Under the pieces are notes generated by a model. The model did no database searches and was not told the DNA's origin. It saw nothing but the letters and a program-made list of their open reading frames with translations. A DNA stretch of 11,109 nucleotides from NCBI GenBank assembly GCA_030629295.1, contig DAOVPH010000031.1, positions 1 to 11,109 of the forward strand. Reading direction: 5' to 3'. This stretch comes from Candidatus Latescibacterota bacterium (lineage in GTDB: Bacteria > Latescibacterota > MVCY01). This document shows, piece by piece, positions 6,320-11,109 of this stretch. Within the stretch, counting starts at the first letter, position 1. Each line of letters starts with the position of its first letter. The translations under genes were made by a program, and so were the position numbers.

Positions 6320-6979
6320 TTATGAGTTCCTTAACACCCGGATATTCTCCGCCACATCGCCTGAGCCGAAGATAGCCGAGCCCGCCACTAAGATATCCAC
6401 CCCCGCCTGTTTAGCCTTAGATGCGGTTTGGGTCCATATCCCGCCATCAACTTCAATCTCTGTCCTCAAACCTGCTTGGTCAATCCACTGGCGCAGCTGT
6501 CTTATCTTCTCTAAGCAAGAAGGTATAAAGGTTTGTCCCCCAAAACCAGGATTGACCGACATCACCAGCACAAGGTCTAACTGTTCAAGCACAGGCTTTA
6601 GCACATCAACTGGGGTATCGGGGTTAAGAGATACGCCTACGCAAACCTGCTGGGTGCGGATCTGACTGATTATCCCCGGTAGGTTGGGACAAACCTCTGT
6701 ATGGACGGTAATAGAGTCAGCCCCATCGGCAGCAAAATCCTTCACATACCGGGCTGGTTGTTCGATCATCAAGTGTACGTCGAGTTTCAACTGGGTCAAT
6801 TTTCTGACCGCTTTCACCACAATGGGTCCGAAGGTTATGCTGGGGACAAAGTGGCCGTCCATCACATCTAAGTGGAGAAGGTCTGCCCCACCTGCCTCTG
6901 CCTTCTCGACTTCGGTGCGCAAACAGGTGAAATCGGCTGCTAAAAGAGATGGCGCTATTTTCACTCTCTTGTCTCTCAA
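6320..6979 (-). CDS. rpe: Ribulose-phosphate 3-epimerase
   Basis: This enzyme interconverts D-ribulose 5-phosphate and D-xylulose 5-phosphate in the pentose phosphate pathway. The TIM-barrel signature runs in order: IAPSLLAADF (8-17), HLDVMDGHFVPSITFGP (36-52), DVHLMIEQP (67-75), VSLNPDTP (116-123), VMSVNPGFGGQTFIP (139-153), EVDGGI (176-181) and VAGSAIF (198-204). The metal and catalytic residues His36, Asp38, His69 and Asp178 are all present, and 219 residues is the usual length. The TTG at 6979 overlaps the stop of the PASTA gene and lies after GGTGGTGAG. A GTG at 6964 would give the more typical N terminus MKIAPSLLAADF, with only a weak GAGAG before it, so the exact start is uncertain by five residues. 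Function is not in doubt. Confidence 0.95.
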   Translation of the reverse strand: MRDKRVKIAPSLLAADFTCLRTEVEKAEAGGADLLHLDVMDGHFVPSITFGPIVVKAVRKLTQLKLDVHLMIEQPARYVKDFAADGADSITVHTEVCPNLPGIISQIRTQQVCVGVSLNPDTPVDVLKPVLEQLDLVLVMSVNPGFGGQTFIPSCLEKIRQLRQWIDQAGLRTEIEVDGGIWTQTASKAKQAGVDILVAGSAIFGSGDVAENIRVLRNS

Positions 6980-7698
6980 AGTTCACTCACCACCAGATCT
7001 ACCTGCTCCCCCCTCTGCACCTCTTCGCCTGGTTTGACCGATTGTTCCAAAACAGTGTCAGGAAGATACTCAACATTGGGAAGATAGCTTATCGTCCCTG
7101 GTTTGAGGTTCATTTCCTCCAACACAGTTAGGGCTTCTTCTAAGGCTTTGCCCACCAGGTTGGACATCAACATCCCCCCTTCTTCCGGTCCGATGCTCAC
7201 CACAAGGTTCACCAGCACATCTGCTCCTACAGTGGTGTCTGGTGCAGGCACCTGGGAGATGATCGTCCCCTTCTGGAACTGATCAGAGGCTTCCCTACTG
7301 ATTGGCCCCACTTTAAGCCCTCCCTGCTCTAAAAGCAGCCTTGCCTCTCGCTCTGAAAGCCCGCAGACATCCGGAACCTCATAGAGTTTCCCTCCTCTGC
7401 TGACAACGACATAGATATGCCTTCCTACCTTTACCTGGGAGAAGGGGTCGGGCCTTTGGGAGATTATCTGCCCTGCCAAAAGCTGTTCTGTCTGCTGCCA
7501 TCTTTCCACGCTCAAAATAAGGCCCTTAGTCTGCAAAATATTTGTTGCTTCCTCTAGACTTTTTTCAGTTACGTCGGGCACCTCAACCTCTTGCCCGTAT
7601 TTTACCACCCTGGGCATAATCACCCGGTCAAAAAGTACCAAGCCCACAACTAAGCACACAATCCCTGCCAACAGGAATAAAAGTATCTGCTTAACCAT
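6976..7698 (-). CDS. Membrane-anchored PASTA-domain protein without kinase domain
   Basis: The 240-residue product has a single N-terminal membrane segment (about 4-26) with very few residues before it, then an extracytoplasmic part built of three PASTA repeats: about 39-101 (VEVPDVTEKSLEEATNIL), 107-169 (YEVPDVCGLSEREARLLL) and 176-240 (degenerate start MLMSNLVGKALEEAL). PASTA domains bind peptidoglycan fragments or beta-lactams in PrkC/Stk kinases and some penicillin-binding proteins. There is no kinase, transpeptidase or other catalytic domain. In Firmicutes the PASTA kinase gene lies near rsmB and rpe; this gene occupies the same position, which suggests either a kinase that lost its catalytic half or an independent wall-sensing or scaffold protein. 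The start is ATG 7698, with AAGGAG 8 nt upstream; the TTG at 7704 is too close to that site. It overlaps the rsmB stop by 8 nt. Its cellular role is inferred only from domain and context. Confidence 0.88.
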   Translation of the reverse strand: MVKQILLFLLAGIVCLVVGLVLFDRVIMPRVVKYGQEVEVPDVTEKSLEEATNILQTKGLILSVERWQQTEQLLAGQIISQRPDPFSQVKVGRHIYVVVSRGGKLYEVPDVCGLSEREARLLLEQGGLKVGPISREASDQFQKGTIISQVPAPDTTVGADVLVNLVVSIGPEEGGMLMSNLVGKALEEALTVLEEMNLKPGTISYLPNVEYLPDTVLEQSVKPGEEVQRGEQVDLVVSEL

Positions 7699-9016
7699 CC
7701 TCAATTCTCCTTATTCTGGCGGCAAAAGACCCGTCGCAATGATCTCTGGGGGGAAATATCTCAACATAGTCATCTGCTATAGAAGGAAGAACAACGGTGG
7801 CCTTTTCCAATTTGAACTGAGGATTTCCCTTAAGAAATCCTTCTACCACCATCTCATTCTCTTCAGGTTCAATACTGCAAGTACTGTAGACCAATACTCC
7901 CCTGGGTTTTAGCAGTCTTGCCCCCCTTTCTAACAAGGCAAGTTGAAGAGCTGTCAGCTCCTCGATTTTCTCCTGCATCTTCCAGCGGGCATCGGCCCTG
8001 CGGCAAAGAGTACCTGATCCCGAACAGGGCACATCCACCAGGACCCGATCAAAGGGTTCCGAGGTAAAATTCAAGGCGTCTTCTGCCTTAGCCTGGATAA
8101 TCTGTATACCTAACCTTTTAATATTCTCCCGAAACATTCTGAGTCGCCCTTTGTGTCTATCAAGGGCAAGGATTAGTCCTTGATTTTTCATTATTTCAGC
8201 TATTTGCGTGGCTTTCCCTCCTGGGGCACTGCACATATCCAGGACCCTTTGCCCTGGCCGAGGGGCAAGCAGAAGAACCGCCACCCCAGCACCAGGGTCC
8301 TGCACCTGAAAATGACCTTCCAGAAAACATCTGGTTTTGAACAGACCTTCGGCTGATTCCAGCTCCAGGAAATCCGGTAGAAGCTGGTTGGGCCGTGCTT
8401 TAATACCCTTTGTCTTTAATTCACGAATGAGGTTCTCTGGAGTGGTTTTAAGGGAGTTAACGCGAATAAAGATCTTGGGCTGGGTATTGTCAAACTTGCA
8501 CAGTTCAGCCGTTACTGTCGATCCATATCGTTTAATCCACCTTTTCACCACCCAAAGAGGGTGGGAGTAATAAACCGAAAGATAAGCCGCTGGATCTGTT
8601 TCAATATCCGGGTAGTCGACATTATCCCCTTCTCTGACAACCCTGCGCAGCACTGCGTTGATTAAGCCCTTGGTGCCCCGATTTCCGTATTGTTCGGCAA
8701 GTTTGACCGCCTCGTCTACCGCTGCCCAGGGAGGAATTCTATCCAGAAAGATAATCTGATAGACTCCCAGGCGCAATACATTTTTTATCCATGGGTTAAG
8801 TTTCTCTGGTCCTCTGGTCAGGTAGCTCTTCAAAATCCAGTCCAGCCGTTCTCGCCATTTGGTCACTCCCAGGACCAACTTCTTCACCAATGCCTTATCC
8901 GTATCCGACAGGCCGCTTTGAGACAGACGGCTTTCCAAGATCTTATCCACATATGCGCCCTGATCAACCCGTTTGAGTATCTTCAGGGCAAACTCTCGGG
9001 CAGTAAGCTCATTCAC
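7691..9016 (-). CDS. rsmB: 16S rRNA (cytosine(967)-C(5))-methyltransferase RsmB
   Basis: RsmB methylates C967 of 16S rRNA using S-adenosylmethionine. The 441-residue protein has the expected two-part build. An N-terminal NusB-like helical domain (about 5-130) contains KNVLRLGVYQIIFLDRIP (78-95) and INAVLRR (119-125). It is followed by SHPLWVVKRW (151-160) and a Rossmann methyltransferase domain with the SAM motif DMCSAPGGKATQIAE (260-274), the motif IV pair Pro330-Cys331 in DVPCSGSGTL (328-337), and the catalytic motif VI Thr379-Cys380 in YSTCSIEPEENE (377-388). Both functional cysteines are present. The start is GTG 9016, with AGGT 8 nt upstream; the ATG two bases inside is in another frame. 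The gene is separated from mrdA by a palindromic repeat and overlaps the PASTA gene start by 8 nt. Confidence 0.95.
   Translation of the reverse strand: MNELTAREFALKILKRVDQGAYVDKILESRLSQSGLSDTDKALVKKLVLGVTKWRERLDWILKSYLTRGPEKLNPWIKNVLRLGVYQIIFLDRIPPWAAVDEAVKLAEQYGNRGTKGLINAVLRRVVREGDNVDYPDIETDPAAYLSVYYSHPLWVVKRWIKRYGSTVTAELCKFDNTQPKIFIRVNSLKTTPENLIRELKTKGIKARPNQLLPDFLELESAEGLFKTRCFLEGHFQVQDPGAGVAVLLLAPRPGQRVLDMCSAPGGKATQIAEIMKNQGLILALDRHKGRLRMFRENIKRLGIQIIQAKAEDALNFTSEPFDRVLVDVPCSGSGTLCRRADARWKMQEKIEELTALQLALLERGARLLKPRGVLVYSTCSIEPEENEMVVEGFLKGNPQFKLEKATVVLPSIADDYVEIFPPRDHCDGSFAARIRRIEDG
7707..7712 (-). promoter_or_regulatory. Ribosome binding site AAGGAG of PASTA gene
   Basis: AAGGAG lies inside the rsmB 3' end, 8 nt before ATG 7698 and only 2 nt before the alternative TTG 7704. 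It therefore supports the ATG and shows that the gene is translated as rsmB translation finishes. Confidence 0.7.
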
Positions 9017-9034
9017 TGGTTTCTACCTGAAGCT

Positions 9035-9147
9035 GCCACGAAGGCATTCACCCTGTGGAATAGAAATCAGAAATTCTTTATTCCACAGGGCTGGGACACC
9101 AAGGGAATATTTGTTATTTAATCTTGGCGTCTTAGTGTCTTGGTGGC
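9035..9147. repeat. GCCAC-bounded palindromic element, copy 2
   Basis: The stretch begins GCCACGAAGGCA and ends GTCTTGGTGGC, so its ends are inverted relative to each other and match those of 2407-2500. Two hairpins lie inside: a perfect 12-bp stem (9051-9062 with 9079-9090) and CACCAAG (9097-9103) with CTTGGTG (9139-9145). It fills most of the mrdA-rsmB gap and runs 30 nt into the mrdA coding sequence. The composition and paired ends suggest a dispersed non-coding palindromic element that inserted here. No coding capacity or clear target duplication is seen. Confidence 0.6.
9051..9090. repeat. Strong hairpin in the mrdA-rsmB gap
   Basis: CCCTGTGGAATA (9051-9062) pairs perfectly with TATTCCACAGGG (9079-9090), and part of the 16-nt centre can extend the stem. 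In the direction of the operon no T tract follows, so it does not look like an intrinsic terminator. It may slow RNA decay or polymerase between mrdA and rsmB, or simply be the core of the surrounding element. Confidence 0.7.
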
Positions 9148-10896
9148 TAAAGCGTTACTGTTGGACAGATAGGTAGCAAGCACCTTCCGGACAATGGGGG
9201 CAGCGGCGGTGGCGCCGTGCCCTCCTGCTTCTACCACTGCAGCCACTGCTATGCTTGGTTCTTCAAAGGGAGCATAGGCAACAAACCAGGCATGGTCCTC
9301 TCCGTGGGGATTCTGGGCGGTTCCTGTCTTGCCCGCTACATGAAAACTCTTTGCCCTGGCTAAATACCCCGTCCCCTTCTCCCCCTCCACTGCTTCTAAG
9401 AGCGCTTGCCTGATAAGTGAGAGAGTAGAAGCAGAAATTGCCCTCACATCTTTAACAACAGGCTGGGGGGACAAAACCACATCTCCCTTAGCAGTAACGA
9501 CCTTCTTTAAAAGGTGGGGTCGGGCTAACTTCCCAGTAGCTATCGCCCCGATGTAACAAGCCATCTGTAGAGGGGTAACCAGAATCTCTCCTTGCCCGAT
9601 GGCCAAGTTCAGCAGTAGCCCTTTAGTCCATTTTCCTTTCCCATACTCCCGGTCATAGTACTCCGCAGAGGGAATAAGTCCACCTGCCTCACCAGGTAAA
9701 TCAATACCAGTTTTCTTACCTAATCCCAGAACCCGTGCGTACCGACCCCATTTCTCTAAACCCACTTTCAACCCCAGTTGATAGAAATAGACATCGCAGG
9801 ATTGAGCAATCGCTGGGATTAGTCCTAAACAGCCGTGGCCTTCTTCTTTCCAGCAACCATAGTACCGAATTCCAAACTTAAATGCTCCCGTGCAGGGAGC
9901 AAAGTGGGTTTTTGGATCCACAAGCTCCAGATCTAACCCAGCTATTGCAGCCACCATCTTGGCTGTAGAGGCGGGAGGGTATCCACTTTGAATTGACCGA
10001 TTAAAAAGTGGATGCCGCAGGTCGGTGTTGAGACTATCCCAGACGGCGGGGTCAAGAACCCCGGAGAAGAGACTGGGGTCGTAGTCCGGTTTGCTGACCA
10101 TTGTTAATATCTCCCCGGTTCGGGGGTCAAGGGCTACCAGCGCCCCTTGATGCTCTCCAAAGGCCTCTGTGGCCACCCCTTGCAGTTGGCTATCAATAGT
10201 TAGGTACAGGCTATGCCCTACCTTAGGCTCGCGAAGTCCCCTGCGGAACAATTCTTTAATCTCTCTTCCGAAGGCATCAACCTCCAGGTACTTCACCCCA
10301 TTTCTGCCGCGGAGAAATTCCTCGTACTCTCTCTCCATTCCTGCCTTGCCAACCGTTTCCCCAGGAAGATAGCCTTTAGCCCGAAGTCGGGTAAACTCTC
10401 TATCCGAAAGCTCCCCCACATATCCTAAAATATGTCCCGCCAGATTTCCCTGAGGATAATTTCTTCTGGGTTCCACCTGACAAATTACCCCTGGTAGCTC
10501 ATATCTATTCTCCTCAACAATGGCCACCGCTTTCACGCCTGCATCCCGTTTCAGGCGGATCTTCTCATAAGGACGCCTCTTGCAGGACTCGAGTTTCTCC
10601 CTAACTTTCTGTTTGTCTAAATTTAAAGCCAGACTAATATCTTCAGCCGTTTTCCCTAAATTCCTCAATTGAAAGGGAATAATAGCGATAGTGTATGAAG
10701 GGCGGTTCTCCACAAGGATCTGACCATTCCTATCGTAGATAAGTCCACGAGGAGCGGGCACAGAAACTACCCTAATCCTGTTTTTTTCCGAAAGATCGAA
10801 GTAATGGGCACCGCGAATAATTTGCAATTGAAACAACCGGACGCCCAGAATGCCAAAAAGAAAAACGGCTATCCCCAACAGATAGCGCCTTTTCAC
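9118..10896 (-). CDS. mrdA: Penicillin-binding protein 2 (elongasome transpeptidase)
   Basis: This class B penicillin-binding protein cross-links peptidoglycan during cell elongation with RodA and MreBCD. From GTG 10896 it has 592 residues: an N-terminal membrane anchor (about 5-25), a dimerisation/pedestal domain beginning VSVPAPRGLIYDRNGQIL (44-61) and containing GKAGMEREYEEFLRG (183-197), and the transpeptidase domain. Catalytic motifs are YPPASTAK with nucleophile Ser310 and Lys313, SCD (366-368, the SxD form known in PBP2s) and GKTGTAQ (522-528). Cys335, Cys348, His354 and Cys356 lie in a segment resembling the zinc-binding part of E. coli PBP2 (inference). The GTG 10896 start has AGGAAGGGG just upstream and lies 20 nt after the mreD stop; a GTG at 10968 would overlap mreD by 52 nt. 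The last nine residues, ATKTLRRQD, and the stop are encoded by the repeat element ending at 9147. rodA does not follow. Confidence 0.94.
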   Translation of the reverse strand: MKRRYLLGIAVFLFGILGVRLFQLQIIRGAHYFDLSEKNRIRVVSVPAPRGLIYDRNGQILVENRPSYTIAIIPFQLRNLGKTAEDISLALNLDKQKVREKLESCKRRPYEKIRLKRDAGVKAVAIVEENRYELPGVICQVEPRRNYPQGNLAGHILGYVGELSDREFTRLRAKGYLPGETVGKAGMEREYEEFLRGRNGVKYLEVDAFGREIKELFRRGLREPKVGHSLYLTIDSQLQGVATEAFGEHQGALVALDPRTGEILTMVSKPDYDPSLFSGVLDPAVWDSLNTDLRHPLFNRSIQSGYPPASTAKMVAAIAGLDLELVDPKTHFAPCTGAFKFGIRYYGCWKEEGHGCLGLIPAIAQSCDVYFYQLGLKVGLEKWGRYARVLGLGKKTGIDLPGEAGGLIPSAEYYDREYGKGKWTKGLLLNLAIGQGEILVTPLQMACYIGAIATGKLARPHLLKKVVTAKGDVVLSPQPVVKDVRAISASTLSLIRQALLEAVEGEKGTGYLARAKSFHVAGKTGTAQNPHGEDHAWFVAYAPFEEPSIAVAAVVEAGGHGATAAAPIVRKVLATYLSNSNALATKTLRRQD

Positions 10897-10898
10897 AT

Positions 10899-10907
10899 CC
10901 CCTTCCT
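10899..10907 (-). promoter_or_regulatory. Ribosome binding site AGGAAGGGG of mrdA
   Basis: This purine-rich site lies between the mreD stop (10917-10919) and GTG 10896. It selects the start that begins MKRRYLLGIAV, where the membrane anchor follows at once as in other PBP2s. Confidence 0.7.
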
Positions 10908-10916
10908 GCAGCAAGA

Positions 10917-11109
10917 TTAGTATCTCCCTTTTCTCAAATTGAAGACTATCCACAACAATGCTACCCACAACGCCGTGGTGTATAGGGCACCAGGCAACCC
11001 GTACCTGAAGAACAACAAGAAAGAGCCCTTTATATCTCCACTCGAAGAGAGAAGAGAATAGAGAAGATTGTTAAAAAAGGCCGCCGCAAAGATAATGCCC
11101 CCCTGGACC
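10917..11109 (-). CDS. mreD: Rod shape-determining protein MreD, C-terminal 63 residues, truncated by window edge
   Basis: Reading leftward, an open frame enters at the right edge and ends at TAA 10917-10919. It encodes 63 residues: IIFAAAFFNNLLYSLLSS, then a short polar stretch (GDIKG), then FLLFFRYGLPGALYTTALW and a last hydrophobic segment ending WIVFNLRKGRY. Two membrane helices joined by a polar loop, with RYGLPGALYT before the last helix, are typical of the MreD C terminus. MreD is the integral membrane partner of MreC and MreB in the rod complex, and the following PBP2 gene agrees with the usual mreBCD-mrdA order. The identification rests on this short tail and context, so it is good but not certain. 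The gene ends 20 nt before mrdA. Confidence 0.78.
   Translation of the reverse strand, partial: VQGGIIFAAAFFNNLLYSLLSSSGDIKGSFLLFFRYGLPGALYTTALWVALLWIVFNLRKGRY

Noticed and set aside
9790..9800. Loss of the SxN motif in PBP2 (reads SCD)
   Set aside because: SxD occurs in functional PBP2 proteins, including those partnered with RodA, so this is not a defect.
10896..10968. Longer PBP2 starting at GTG 10968
   Set aside because: It would overlap the mreD end by 52 nt and put an unusual polar stretch before the membrane anchor; AGGAAGGGG supports GTG 10896.
1..11109. CRISPR arrays, tRNA or rRNA genes, insertion sequences, prophage or defence genes
   Set aside because: I saw no regularly spaced repeats, cloverleaf sequences, transposase or phage motifs; nearly all bases belong to the named housekeeping genes.

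Overview
The window comes from a bacterial chromosome. It is dense in housekeeping genes, uses GTG and TTG starts freely, and has clear AGGAGG-type ribosome binding sites and near-consensus sigma-70-type promoters. A rod-shape and peptidoglycan gene set (mreD, PBP2, murD), HPr kinase, a kinase-less PASTA protein and a COG1900/DUF39 homocysteine-biosynthesis protein together suggest an uncultivated anaerobic, probably diderm, bacterium. I cannot assign a phylum from sequence alone.

Right and centre (about 3907-11109, all minus strand): this reads as one long leftward operon, mreD (3' end only) - mrdA/PBP2 - rsmB - PASTA membrane protein - rpe - hprK - murD. Most junctions overlap or are separated by 20 nt or less. 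The exception is a roughly 100-nt gap between mrdA and rsmB, which holds a GCCAC-bounded palindromic repeat. That repeat also encodes the last nine residues and the stop codon of PBP2. The operon joins cell elongation and wall synthesis (MreD, PBP2, MurD, wall-binding PASTA) with ribosome maturation (RsmB) and sugar-phosphate metabolism and its control (Rpe, HprK). Its promoter lies outside the window.

Middle left (2308-3897): a single rightward gene encodes a stand-alone aspartate-semialdehyde sulfurtransferase-type protein. It has its own promoter, a very short leader and a small palindrome upstream. It ends 9 nt from the murD stop, so the two genes converge. The 390-nt gap upstream holds two divergent promoters and a second GCCAC-bounded inverted repeat.

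Left (1-2307, minus): ftsY and tex form a two-gene unit driven by a TTGACA-17-TATACT promoter. ftsY keeps all its GTPase motifs but is interrupted by an in-frame TAA at 2041-2043, between the N and G domains. tex continues beyond the left edge.

The window is mostly conventional. The unusual points are the ftsY nonsense codon, the repeat that has become the end of PBP2, and the PASTA-only protein in the place where Firmicutes carry a PASTA kinase. I found no new defence, mobile or biosynthetic system.
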